Positions 31,299-39,161 of a stretch of 39,161 nt of DNA are shown one piece after another. A program made the position numbers and the translations under genes. The notes under the pieces are model-generated. The model had not been told where the DNA came from, made no database searches, and saw only the letters and a list, made by a program, of their open reading frames with translations. Source of the DNA: Oscillatoriales cyanobacterium PMM_0019. GTDB taxonomy: Bacteria; Cyanobacteriota; Cyanobacteriia; Cyanobacteriales; CASBRB01. The stretch's first letter is position 1. Each line of letters starts with the position of its first letter. Where the stretch lies: positions 1-39,161 of the forward strand of contig CASBRB010000489.1 in the NCBI GenBank assembly GCA_949127975.1, read 5' to 3'.

Positions 31299-32639
31299 CT
31301 ACTGTTTCACCATTCCTTCATATCTTTGGGAGATGACGTAAGTTTGAACTTGCTTAGCTGTATCGATCGCCACACCTACGAGAATCAGCAAAGACGTTGC
31401 TCCCAAGCCTCTAAATGTCGCTACTCCGATGGTGCTTTCGACAGTTGTGGGGATGATTGCCACCAAACCCAGAAAGATTGCGCCTAAGAACGTCAAGCGA
31501 TTCAACACGTTTTCGATGTATTCGGTGGTTGCACGACCGGGACGAATTCCGGGAATACTAGATCCCATTTTCTTCAGGTTTTGTGACATATCCACTGGGT
31601 TGACAATCAGGGATGCGTAAAAATAACTGAAGAACACAATCATCAGCACATAAAATATCACATACAGCCAGGGTGGATCTGCTGTTGGGCTGAGATAACT
31701 AGCGATCGTTTCCAGATAGGGATGTATTTGAGCAACGATGCCAGTACCGTTTTGTGTGAACTGAGCTAGAGAAACAGGTAGAACCAGAACTGCCGAAGCA
31801 AAGATGATCGGCATGACACCACCTTGATTGAGGCGCAGTGGCAGGTAACTCGTCCGCTCTCGGTAAAGGCGACGACCTACTTGACGCCGTGCGGAAATAA
31901 TCGGGATTCTACGAGTGCCCTCCTGCACAAAGACGATCCCCACAATCATCACCAGGAAAACCAGTAACAGGATAACTACCTTACCCACAATAGTCTGGTC
32001 TCCACTCTGAGCCAGTTGTAAAGTGCTACCCAAGGAGCGAGGCAACACAGAAACAATATTGATAAAAATCAACAGCGAGGCTCCGTTACCAACCCCCCGC
32101 TCAGTAATCAACTCCGACACCCACATTACAAACATCGAGCCTGCTGTCAGAGCCAGAGCAATCTCAACAACGAACAGAGGGCCACCGAAGCCAGGGAGTG
32201 CAAACCGCTGTACCCAAAGAGCAATCCCGACACTTTGAATTACAGCCCAACCCACAGCTACATAGCGGGTAATTTGAGAAATCTTCCGCCGCCCTGCTTC
32301 CCCTTCATTTTTCTGTAAATTTTCCAGGTAAGGAATGGCTGCTGTCATTAGCTGTAGAATGATTGAGGCATTAATATAGGGTAAAATCCCCAAAGCAAAA
32401 ATTCCTACAGCAGAAATCCCGCCTCCGGAGAAAATATCCAAAAATCCGATAATCGGACTGTTTTGAATACTGGCAGAGAAGGCGTGTCGGTCAATACCTG
32501 GGATAGGTATATAAATGCCTAAGCGAACTAAAATTAGCAAGCCGATGGTAACTAGCAGCCGGCCTCTCAGACCAGCCGCTTGAGCCATCTGCATAAAGGT
32601 TTCTTGAGCGGTGGGATTTTTGTCTCGACTAACTACCAT
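31299..32639 (-). CDS. secY: Preprotein translocase subunit SecY
   Basis: A 446-residue polytopic membrane protein with about ten transmembrane segments. It forms the protein-conducting channel of plasma and thylakoid membranes. Typical segments include GIYIPIPGID near TM1, the plug region ISAVGIFALGILPYINASII, and the cytosolic loop RRIPIISARRQVGRR. It lies between rplO and adk. Confidence 0.96.
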   Translation of the reverse strand: MVVSRDKNPTAQETFMQMAQAAGLRGRLLVTIGLLILVRLGIYIPIPGIDRHAFSASIQNSPIIGFLDIFSGGGISAVGIFALGILPYINASIILQLMTAAIPYLENLQKNEGEAGRRKISQITRYVAVGWAVIQSVGIALWVQRFALPGFGGPLFVVEIALALTAGSMFVMWVSELITERGVGNGASLLIFINIVSVLPRSLGSTLQLAQSGDQTIVGKVVILLLVFLVMIVGIVFVQEGTRRIPIISARRQVGRRLYRERTSYLPLRLNQGGVMPIIFASAVLVLPVSLAQFTQNGTGIVAQIHPYLETIASYLSPTADPPWLYVIFYVLMIVFFSYFYASLIVNPVDMSQNLKKMGSSIPGIRPGRATTEYIENVLNRLTFLGAIFLGLVAIIPTTVESTIGVATFRGLGATSLLILVGVAIDTAKQVQTYVISQRYEGMVKQ

Positions 32640-32701
32640 TAAGGGGTACCTCTACGCAATACGGGTGCTGGCACACAGCGAAAGCTCAAATTCTAAGTAT
32701 C

Positions 32702-33145
32702 TCAAACTACTTCACAGGTTCCACCAGCGGCCTCAATTTTGCTTCGGGCTCCGGCGGTAAAAGCAGCTGCTTTGACATTGAGCGCTACGTTCAGATCCCC
32801 ATCACCCAGAAGTTTCAGTGGTCCATCGTTAGTGGTGACAATTCCAGACTCCAACAACGAGGTCAGGGTTACTTCTGTATTGGCAGGAAGTGATGCCAGC
32901 TTACATACATTAATCGTAGTGTAATTTTTAGGATTAATGACGGTAAAGTGCTTTAACTTGGGCAGACGACGGTACAGCGGTAGTTGTCCACCTTCAAAAC
33001 CCGGTCGCGTACCGCTACCCGATCTAGACTTTTGACCACGCATCCCAAAACCGCCGCTAGCACCTTGCCCAGCGGCAATACCACGACCTATACGGCGAGG
33101 ACGCTTTTGTGAACCTTTCTTAGGAACTGCATCTGGTATTCTCAT
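32702..33145 (-). CDS. rplO: Ribosomal protein L15
   Basis: A 147-residue protein. The ATG at 33145 ([20 protein letters not shown]) gives the usual length; the open frame upstream is encoded by intergenic tandem repeats. [20 protein letters not shown] is the glycine-rich core. It lies between rpsE and secY, with no rpmD (L30) gene in between. Confidence 0.95.
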   Translation of the reverse strand: MRIPDAVPKKGSQKRPRRIGRGIAAGQGASGGFGMRGQKSRSGSGTRPGFEGGQLPLYRRLPKLKHFTVINPKNYTTINVCKLASLPANTEVTLTSLLESGIVTTNDGPLKLLGDGDLNVALNVKAAAFTAGARSKIEAAGGTCEVV

Positions 33146-33222
33146 AATTTGTCCTTTGTCATTGGTCATTAGTCATTAGTCATTAGTCATTGGTCATTAG
33201 TCATTAGTAACTTACTAAAAAC
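33146..33222. repeat. tcattagt-type short tandem repeat between rpsE and rplO
   Basis: Seven or so copies of tcattagt/tcattggt, followed by an inverse segment (actaatgacaaagggcaatt). Related octamers fill other gaps in this cluster (31024-31062, 33800-33858, 34790-34850, 34960-35020). Confidence 0.75.
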
Positions 33223-33252
33223 TAATGACAAAGGGCAATTGACTAATTACAC

Positions 33253-33777
33253 TTAAGCGTAGAGGTTTTCAATGGGAATACCCCGTTCTTGGGCTACATC
33301 TGAAAATGTGCGCAGGGTGGTAAGGGCGTTAATGGCAGCTCTGGCGTTGTTCAACGGATTATTAGAACCAAGCTGCTTTGCCAAAATGTTACGGACACCA
33401 GCTAATTCCAGCACAGTACGCACAGCACCACCAGCAATTACCCCCGTACCAGGTGCTGCTGGTCGCATCATCACCTTAGCACCACCACCCACCCCATTAA
33501 TGGGATGGGGAATAGAATTCGATTTGGTTAATGGAATATCAATCAAGTGCTTTTTGCCGTCTGCCACACCTTTGCGGACTGCGCCAATAACGTCGCTGGC
33601 TTTGCCTACCCCGACGCCTACTTGACCGCGTTCGTTGCCAATAACTACAATGGCGCGGAAGCTAAGTTTTTTACCTCCCTTAACCACCTTACTCACGCGA
33701 CGAATTTGGATTACCCGTTCTTGAAATGTAATTTCTTTTTCACGAGTACGCTGGCCTTTTCGACGTTCTTTTGCCAT
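33253..33777 (-). CDS. rpsE: Ribosomal protein S5
   Basis: A 174-residue small-subunit protein. The ATG at 33777 ([15 protein letters not shown]) is the family start; upstream frame is repeat DNA. It has the double-stranded RNA-binding core ([20 protein letters not shown]) and [15 protein letters not shown]. Confidence 0.95.
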   Translation of the reverse strand: MAKERRKGQRTREKEITFQERVIQIRRVSKVVKGGKKLSFRAIVVIGNERGQVGVGVGKASDVIGAVRKGVADGKKHLIDIPLTKSNSIPHPINGVGGGAKVMMRPAAPGTGVIAGGAVRTVLELAGVRNILAKQLGSNNPLNNARAAINALTTLRTFSDVAQERGIPIENLYA

Positions 33778-33860
33778 AGTTTTTTTCCTTGTGTAATTTA
33801 TTCTTTGTCCTTTGTCAAAAGTCATTTGTCAGAAAATGACATTTGACCCATGACTAATAA

Positions 33861-34223
33861 TTAGAAGTCTAACCCGGCTTCACGAGCTGCATCTGCCAAA
33901 GCTTTCACTCTACCGTGGTAAAGGTTGCCGCCTCTGTCAAAAACTACCTTTTTGACACCTAAAACAAGCGATCGCTCGGCAATCAACTTGCCTACTTCAG
34001 ACGCCGCCTGGGTATTAGCCCCTGATCCTAATCGGGATTTCAAGTCTGGATCTAAAGTTGAAGCAGCAGCTAAGGTATGTTGCTTAGTATCGTCAATCAC
34101 CTGAGCATAAATGTGTTGATTAGAGCGAAAAACCGATAACCGGGGACGCTCTGAAGAGCCGTTAACAGAGCGACGCACCCGATAATGGCGGCGTCGTAAT
34201 GATTCTTTACGTGTTAGCTTCAT
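33861..34223 (-). CDS. rplR: Ribosomal protein L18
   Basis: A 120-residue 5S rRNA-binding protein: [20 protein letters not shown] through [20 protein letters not shown]. It lies 6 bp after rplF. Confidence 0.95.
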   Translation of the reverse strand: MKLTRKESLRRRHYRVRRSVNGSSERPRLSVFRSNQHIYAQVIDDTKQHTLAAASTLDPDLKSRLGSGANTQAASEVGKLIAERSLVLGVKKVVFDRGGNLYHGRVKALADAAREAGLDF

Positions 34224-34229
34224 TTTTAC

Positions 34230-34778
34230 TTACTTCTTACCTGTTTTTCCCTGCTTTCCTACTTTACGTCTCACTGCTTCACCGGCATAGCGAATGCCTT
34301 TGCCTTTATAGGGTTCTGGTCGGCGGACATCACGAATCCGGGCTGCCATATCCCCCACCAATTCTTTATCAATTCCACTGACAACCACGTTGGTGTTATT
34401 TTCTACGGCTACCTGTATACCAGTTGGGGGTTCCATTTGCACTGGCTTACTATAACCCACATTTAAGAGCAGATTACCACCTTGAACCTGAGCCCGATAA
34501 CCAACCCCTTGGATTTCTAAACGCCGCTGAAATCCTTGAAAAACCCCATCTACCATGTTGGCAACCAAGGTACGAGCCAAGCCGTGGCGCTCTAGGGCGG
34601 CTCTAGACTCATTCCTTCGCTTAACCACTAAAGTGTCTCCTTCCTGCTCTACTGATACTACATCCGGCAGAACTCTAGACAGTTCGCCTTTTGGACCTTT
34701 AACAGTAACGCTTTGACCGTCAATGGTCACGGTTACTTTAGCAGGAATATTAATAGGACGTTTGCCAATCCGAGACAT
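34230..34778 (-). CDS. rplF: Ribosomal protein L6
   Basis: A 182-residue large-subunit protein, [19 protein letters not shown] through the conserved [16 protein letters not shown] near the C-terminus. It is separated from rpsH by 234 bp of repeat DNA. Confidence 0.95.
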   Translation of the reverse strand: MSRIGKRPINIPAKVTVTIDGQSVTVKGPKGELSRVLPDVVSVEQEGDTLVVKRRNESRAALERHGLARTLVANMVDGVFQGFQRRLEIQGVGYRAQVQGGNLLLNVGYSKPVQMEPPTGIQVAVENNTNVVVSGIDKELVGDMAARIRDVRRPEPYKGKGIRYAGEAVRRKVGKQGKTGKK

Positions 34779-34784
34779 AAATTC

Positions 34785-35010
34785 TCCTTAGTCAGTTGTC
34801 AAAAATTAATTGTCATTAGTCATTAGTCATTAGTCAATTGTCAAAGAGGGAGAGTGAGAGGCGAAGGGTGCTTGAAAATAAAGATTATTGATTAAATCTC
34901 GGCGCAAGCGCTCTCGACAGGGGCTTGTATCCGTTCTTCTTCGGTCATTTATCCGAAATTAAACTAATGACCAAGGACCAATGACTAATGACCCATGACT
35001 AATGACCCAT
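34785..35010. repeat. Repeat-filled gap between rpsH and rplF
   Basis: About 230 bp with no gene. The left end holds tcattagtcattagtcatta-type units and the right end the inverse form (actaatgacccatgactaat). The opposed orientation could let the transcript fold into one long hairpin. The middle is unrelated. Confidence 0.65.
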
Positions 35011-35012
35011 GA

Positions 35013-35414
35013 CTACCATACATAACACAACACTTCCCCACCTAGTCCCTGACGCCGAGCTTCTCGATCGGTCATAATGCCACTGGATGTAGAAATAATC
35101 GCAATGCCAATGCCACCCAACACTCTAGGAAGTTCTTTGCGATTTGAGTAAACGCGCAAACCAGGCTTGCTGATTCGCTTTAATGCGGTGATAATCGGTT
35201 GGCGGTTTTTGCCTTTGTACTTCAGGGAAAGCACCAGTTTTTGCTTGATACCTTCTTCTTGTTCTTCAAAGTCAATAATGAAGCCTTCTTCCTTCAAGAC
35301 TTTGGCAAGGTTGCGGGTCATTTTTGTAGAAGGTATGTCTGTGGTTTGATGACGCGCCATGTTGGCATTCCGAATGCGAGTCAGCATATCTGCGATTGTG
35401 TCGTTAGACGCCAT
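35013..35414 (-). CDS. rpsH: Ribosomal protein S8
   Basis: A 133-residue small-subunit protein, [20 protein letters not shown] to the C-terminal [20 protein letters not shown]. It follows rplE directly by 24 bp, with no rpsN between them, as in other cyanobacteria. Confidence 0.95.
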   Translation of the reverse strand: MASNDTIADMLTRIRNANMARHQTTDIPSTKMTRNLAKVLKEEGFIIDFEEQEEGIKQKLVLSLKYKGKNRQPIITALKRISKPGLRVYSNRKELPRVLGGIGIAIISTSSGIMTDREARRQGLGGEVLCYVW

Positions 35415-35438
35415 TGTTTCCTCTTTCTTGTAACTGCA

Positions 35439-35984
35439 TCACTGTTCCCGGAAGGGCATGCCCATTTCTTTGAGTAAGGCACGGGCTTCTTCGTCCGTCT
35501 TTGCCGTTGTAACGATGGTAATGTCCATACCACGGATTTGGTCTATTCTGTCGTATTCTACTTCTGGAAAGATTAGCTGTTCTCTGATGCCTAAGCTATA
35601 ATTTCCATGACCATCAAAGCTTTTTGGACTAATGCCGCGAAAGTCCCGAATTCGGGGCAGTGACAGGTTAATTAATCGGTCAAAAAAGGCATACATCCGG
35701 TCCGATCGCAGAGTAACCATGACCCCAATGGGCATTCCTTGGCGGATTTTGAAACCAGCGATCGCTTTTTTAGCTCGCGTTACTACTGGTTTTTGACCAG
35801 TTACTAAAGCAATTTCATTTACAGACGCTTCCAGTGCCTTAGCGTTAGATGATGCTTCCCCCAGCCCTCGGTTAACAGTTATTTTTTTCAGTTTGGGCAC
35901 TTGATGGACATTGGTGTAGCTAAACTGAGTCATCAGTTTAGGGACTATGGTTTCTTGGTATTGTTTTTTTAGTCGTTGTGGCAT
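35439..35984 (-). CDS. rplE: Ribosomal protein L5
   Basis: A 181-residue 5S rRNA-binding protein with [38 protein letters not shown] and the C-terminal [19 protein letters not shown]. Confidence 0.95.
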   Translation of the reverse strand: MPQRLKKQYQETIVPKLMTQFSYTNVHQVPKLKKITVNRGLGEASSNAKALEASVNEIALVTGQKPVVTRAKKAIAGFKIRQGMPIGVMVTLRSDRMYAFFDRLINLSLPRIRDFRGISPKSFDGHGNYSLGIREQLIFPEVEYDRIDQIRGMDITIVTTAKTDEEARALLKEMGMPFREQ

Positions 35985-36100
35985 GTTTGTTGTATCCTTA
36001 TATTTCCTGGGCTTGGTCAGGAACTAAAAAGTTATGCAGACACTTGACTGTTCACTGTTAACCGTCAACGGTCAACAGTTAAATTTAACAAGTGCTACAT

Positions 36101-36484
36101 CTAATCTACGATCTCGCCAGTTTTTTTAAGCATCCGCACCTTGCGTCCATCGTCGGTATAGGTATAACCGATGCGGCTGGCAACTTTCTGCTTTGTCGAA
36201 TAAAGCATCACATTCGAGCTGTGGATGGGAGCTTCAGAGCTGACGATTTGACCAGTTTCTCCTTCCTGCTGAGGTTTGACGTGCTTAGTTCTGATGTTTA
36301 CACCTTTGACAAGCACCTTGCTTAGTTTGGGTAAAGTCCGGAGAATTTCACCCACTTTACCTTTATCGCGACCAGAAATTACCTGAACTGTGTCGCCTTT
36401 TTTAACGTGCATTTTGTAGCGAATGGGAGTAGTCCCACTCTTTCTACTAGCAGTTTTTAAACCACCGCTACCCGTTGTAGCCAT
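36101..36484 (-). CDS. rplX: Ribosomal protein L24
   Basis: A 127-residue assembly-initiating large-subunit protein with the KOW motif [19 protein letters not shown]. The N-terminus has about 24 extra residues before MHVKKGD, but the ATG at 36484 overlaps the rplN stop by one base (TAATG), which supports the longer start. Confidence 0.94.
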   Translation of the reverse strand: MATTGSGGLKTASRKSGTTPIRYKMHVKKGDTVQVISGRDKGKVGEILRTLPKLSKVLVKGVNIRTKHVKPQQEGETGQIVSSEAPIHSSNVMLYSTKQKVASRIGYTYTDDGRKVRMLKKTGEIVD

Positions 36485-36852
36485 TAGATTACCTCCGGAG
36501 CCAGGGAAACAATTTTAGTGAAATTTTTGTCTCGCAGTTCGCGGGCGACGGGACCAAATACGCGGGTTCCTTTAGGGTTGCCGTCTGCGTTGATGATCAC
36601 AGCAGCATTGTCGTCAAAGCGAATACTCATGCCACTGTCCCGGCGTAGCCCTTTTTTGGTGCGGACAATCACAGCCCTAACTACGTCTGATTTTTTAACT
36701 GCCATATTAGGAATGGCATCCTTGACAACAGCAATGATGACATCGCCTACGCCGCCATAGCTTCCGTTACCACCTGCCAAAACGCGGATGCACATCAATT
36801 TACGGGCACCACTATTGTCAGCGACGTTGAGATAACTTTCTTGTTGAATCAT
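36484..36852 (-). CDS. rplN: Ribosomal protein L14
   Basis: A 122-residue large-subunit protein, [19 protein letters not shown] through [20 protein letters not shown]. It is coupled to rplX by a one-base overlap. Confidence 0.96.
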   Translation of the reverse strand: MIQQESYLNVADNSGARKLMCIRVLAGGNGSYGGVGDVIIAVVKDAIPNMAVKKSDVVRAVIVRTKKGLRRDSGMSIRFDDNAAVIINADGNPKGTRVFGPVARELRDKNFTKIVSLAPEVI

Positions 36853-36870
36853 GATTAGCGTTCCTCTGTA

Positions 36871-36936
36871 ATTGCTAATTGAGAAAAGTTAATTGGTAAT
36901 GGTTTGTCAGATTACCCATTACCCATTACCCATTAG
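36871..36936. repeat. Short tandem repeat (acccatt-type) reaching into the rpsQ stop
   Basis: Three acccatt units at 36913-36934 and related aattggtaat sequences fill the rpsQ-rplN gap. The last unit supplies the rpsQ stop codon (36933-36935). Confidence 0.6.
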
Positions 36937-37172
36937 CTACCGAAAATTTCCGTAACAATCCAACGTTTGGTGCGACTAAGGGGACGAGTTTCTTGAATGC
37001 GGACGCGATCGCCTTCTTTGCACTTATTTTCCTCATCATGCGCTTTGTAGCGTTTGGTACGTACTACAATTTTTCCGTACTTGGGATGGGATGCTCTGTT
37101 TTCTACAGCGACGACAACGGTTTTATCCATTTTGTCACTGACTACCAGTCCTACTCGTTCTTTTACTGCCAT
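36933..37172 (-). CDS. rpsQ: Ribosomal protein S17
   Basis: A 79-residue small-subunit protein, [20 protein letters not shown] to [20 protein letters not shown]. The ATG at 37172 is preferred over a TTG two codons upstream. It starts 6 bp after the rpmC stop. Confidence 0.95.
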   Translation of the reverse strand: MAVKERVGLVVSDKMDKTVVVAVENRASHPKYGKIVVRTKRYKAHDEENKCKEGDRVRIQETRPLSRTKRWIVTEIFGS

Positions 37173-37178
37173 TCTCAA

Positions 37179-37427
37179 CTACTCCTCTGCTTCAGGTGGC
37201 GGGTTTTGGGGGGTAGCATCTTGGGCAGATGCCCGTTTGCGTTCATGTTCTACTGTCATTAACTGCGCTAGCCGATGCCGCGCATGTTTGAACTGGTGTG
37301 GCTTTTCTAATCTGCGAGTTGCTTGTTGCAGTCGCAACTCAAACAACTCCTTTTTCACAGCTATAATTTGATCGACCAGTTCTCGATCGTCTAAGTTTCT
37401 AGCGTCTTTTATCTTAGGCAGAGCCAT
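37179..37427 (-). CDS. rpmC: Ribosomal protein L29
   Basis: An 82-residue large-subunit protein at the exit tunnel, with [20 protein letters not shown] and [16 protein letters not shown] proline-rich acidic tail ([10 protein letters not shown]) extends the usual ~65 residues. It follows rplP by 3 bp. Confidence 0.94.
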   Translation of the reverse strand: MALPKIKDARNLDDRELVDQIIAVKKELFELRLQQATRRLEKPHQFKHARHRLAQLMTVEHERKRASAQDATPQNPPPEAEE

Positions 37428-37430
37428 AAC

Positions 37431-37850
37431 TCACACATTCTCTTCTTCACGCGAGATAAATTTTGTCTTAATCGGCAACTTGTTAGAAGCCAAGCGCATA
37501 GCTTCACGGGCTATTTCTTCGGTAACACCGGAGATTTCAAACAGAACCCGCCCCGGCTTGATTACAGCAACCCAAAATTCAGGTGAGCCTTTACCAGAAC
37601 CCATCCGGGTTTCTGCTGGACGCATCGTTACTGGTTTATCAGGAAAGATGCGAATCCAGATTTTGCCACCCCGGCGGATATAGCGATTCATAGCACGACG
37701 GCTGGCTTCAATTTGACGGGATGTAATCCAAGCAGGTTCTATGGCTTGCAAACCAAATTCGCCAAAATTTAGGGCGCTGCCCCGGGTGGCAATACCCTCC
37801 ATCCGCCCACGCTGTTGTTTTCGGAATTTTGTTCTTTTAGGACTTAGCAT
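37431..37850 (-). CDS. rplP: Ribosomal protein L16
   Basis: A 139-residue large-subunit protein, [20 protein letters not shown] through [20 protein letters not shown]. The gap to rpsC holds aattggt-type tandem repeats. Confidence 0.96.
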   Translation of the reverse strand: MLSPKRTKFRKQQRGRMEGIATRGSALNFGEFGLQAIEPAWITSRQIEASRRAMNRYIRRGGKIWIRIFPDKPVTMRPAETRMGSGKGSPEFWVAVIKPGRVLFEISGVTEEIAREAMRLASNKLPIKTKFISREEENV

Positions 37851-37853
37851 GAT

Positions 37854-37930
37854 TTGGTAATTGGTGATTGCTAATTGATAATTTGTAATTGGTAATTGGC
37901 AATGGGTTTTTCTTTACCTATCACCTATGA
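37854..37930. repeat. aattggt-type short tandem repeat between rpsC and rplP
   Basis: Units such as ttggtaattg, gctaattgat and ggtaattggc fill the gap, followed by cctatcacctatgacctatt. Same style as the repeats in other gaps of the cluster. Confidence 0.6.
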
Positions 37931-37941
37931 CCTATTACTCA

Positions 37942-38676
37942 CTACCCTTCATTAGAACGGTCTTCAAATTGTTGGCGTCGGCGCTGCTGACGGCGGCGCG
38001 GTTGATCCTGGGGTTGTACCCGAGGGTCTTCTTGCCCAGGAATGATTTCTCCTTTAAAAATCCAAACTTTGACGCCCAGAATTCCGTAGACAGTTTTAGC
38101 CGTGCGGTAAGCGTAGTCGATGTTAGCCCGAAGGGTATGCAAAGGCACTCTGCCTTCACGAGTCCACTCTGTCCGAGCAATTTCTGCGCCGTTTAACCTG
38201 CCACTGACTTGGATTTTAATTCCTTGAACTTCAGCCCGTTGGGCGCGTTGAATTGCTTGGCGTACCACCCTACGAAAAGAAACCCGTCGCTCTAATTGTT
38301 GGGCAATGTATTCAGCAATTAGGGATGCTTCAGCATCGACTCGCGTCACTTCAATAACGTTGATCCGGATCTGACGATTACCACCCAGGGCTTTTTGCAG
38401 CCCAGTGCGCAAATTATCAATTCCGGCTCCACCCTTACCGACAACAACTCCTGGACGGGCTGTATGAACTTCTAACTCTACTTGGTCGGCTTTCCGGTCA
38501 ATTCGCACCAGAGATATCCCGGCGTCTTTGTAGGGAGGAGTTTTTTCTATATACTGCCGAATTTTGTAGTCTTCTGCCAAGATAGCTGGGTAGTTTCTCG
38601 GATCGGCAAACCACCGGGCTCGGTGTTCTTGTGTTACCCCCAGTCTAAAACCAATCGGATGAATTTTCTGTCCCAC
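37942..38676 (-). CDS. rpsC: Ribosomal protein S3
   Basis: A 244-residue small-subunit protein with [20 protein letters not shown] at the start, the KH motif [12 protein letters not shown], and a C-terminal Arg/Gln-rich tail ([16 protein letters not shown]). It lies between rplV and rplP. Confidence 0.96.
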   Translation of the reverse strand: MGQKIHPIGFRLGVTQEHRARWFADPRNYPAILAEDYKIRQYIEKTPPYKDAGISLVRIDRKADQVELEVHTARPGVVVGKGGAGIDNLRTGLQKALGGNRQIRINVIEVTRVDAEASLIAEYIAQQLERRVSFRRVVRQAIQRAQRAEVQGIKIQVSGRLNGAEIARTEWTREGRVPLHTLRANIDYAYRTAKTVYGILGVKVWIFKGEIIPGQEDPRVQPQDQPRRRQQRRRQQFEDRSNEG

Positions 38677-38741
38677 TCTTGCTTCCTCGTGAATAAAATA
38701 GCGCTTAGTTATTTATTAACTAATTGCTAATAGTTAACTGG

Positions 38742-39104
38742 TTACTCTTCACCGTCTATTTCGGCAACGGCTACGGTGATGTGACACGTTGGCTTGCGAA
38801 TTTGATAAGCTCGTCCTTGCGCCCGTGGCCGGAAGCGTTTTAGCACTGGTCCTTGGTCTGCATAAGCCTGAGAAACTGTTAGTTTTGCTGGGTCTAGATT
38901 GGCGTTATGCTCAGCATTGGCAACGGCAGACCTTAGCACTTTCAACACTGGGTCGCAAGCTCGATAAGGCATAAACTCCAAAATTATCAGAGCATCGCTG
39001 TAACGCCGCCCCCGAATCTGATCGAGAACCCGTCGTACCTTGTGTGGGGACATCCGGATGTAGCGGGCGATCGCTTTTACTTGTTGAGTATTATCATTTG
39101 CCAT
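38742..39104 (-). CDS. rplV: Ribosomal protein L22
   Basis: A 120-residue large-subunit protein, [20 protein letters not shown] to [20 protein letters not shown]. It is the right-most complete gene, so the upstream S10-operon genes lie outside the window. Confidence 0.96.
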   Translation of the reverse strand: MANDNTQQVKAIARYIRMSPHKVRRVLDQIRGRRYSDALIILEFMPYRACDPVLKVLRSAVANAEHNANLDPAKLTVSQAYADQGPVLKRFRPRAQGRAYQIRKPTCHITVAVAEIDGEE

Positions 39105-39114
39105 ATTTTTTGCT

Positions 39115-39161
39115 ACTCCCCTCCTGGGAGGGGCTGGGGGTGTTAACTCCCCTCCTGGGAG
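39115..39161. repeat. Hairpin repeat at the right window edge
   Basis: ctcccctcctgggaggggct and a second ctcccctcctgggag 32 bp later. Each can fold as cccctcc/ggagggg-type stems. It lies just upstream of rplV and matches the style of the hairpins at 5569 and 31181. Confidence 0.6.

Noticed and set aside
1-39161. tRNA, rRNA, riboswitch or group II intron
   Set aside because: No cloverleaf, rRNA, or intron domain V sequence was recognised in any gap.

Overview
The window is chromosomal DNA from a cyanobacterium, most likely a filamentous, motile one. The evidence is frequent HIP1-type GCGATCGC octamers, a cyanobacterial-type r-protein cluster (rplV to rplQ, then truA-rplM-rpsI-rpmE-prfA, with no rpsN between rplE and rpsH and no rpmD between rpsE and rplO), and a chemotaxis operon built around a PatA-type regulator. 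I cannot name the species.

Left third (1-10821, + strand): a complete five-gene Pil/Hmp-type chemotaxis operon. It encodes a PatA-type regulator, a lone CheY-like receiver, a CheW adaptor, a PilJ/HmpD-like methyl-accepting protein with a TPR-like N-terminus, and a 1711-residue hybrid CheA. Such systems steer type IV pilus motility in cyanobacteria. The receptor and the kinase both carry long acidic regions with related FDE/LDALL-type motifs.

Middle (about 10822-23150): an accessory region full of scars. It holds (i) two tandem genes for very short Gly-Gly leader-like peptides with nearly identical leaders and 9-residue tails; (ii) a minus-strand cluster of unknown function (Gly-rich repeat ORF, acidic ORF, HTH-like gene, small membrane protein); (iii) a 1891-bp IS630-type element that splits the HTH-like gene at a TA, where removing the element plus one TA rejoins the frame exactly; (iv) remnants of an XRE regulator and an ISAs1-type transposase; (v) an intact pair encoding a RecQ-type helicase with a C-terminal phosphoribosyltransferase-like domain and a DprA/Smf-like protein; (vi) a decayed NACHT-HEAT gene; (vii) a BrnT/BrnA toxin-antitoxin module; (viii) a remnant of a possible immunity gene and an unrecognised 290-residue protein. 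The mix looks like a defence or accessory island.

Right part (23177-39161, - strand): the translation/transcription supercluster, read from right to left: rplV, rpsC, rplP, rpmC, rpsQ, rplN, rplX, rplE, rpsH, rplF, rplR, rpsE, rplO, secY, adk, infA, rpmJ, rpsM, rpsK, rpoA, rplQ, truA, rplM, rpsI, rpmE, prfA. A near-consensus promoter lies between infA and rpmJ and another just before rpmE. Many of the gaps in this essential cluster carry short tandem repeats or small hairpin repeats, and one carries the scar of a tnpB-type transposon. No tRNA, rRNA or CRISPR array was seen.
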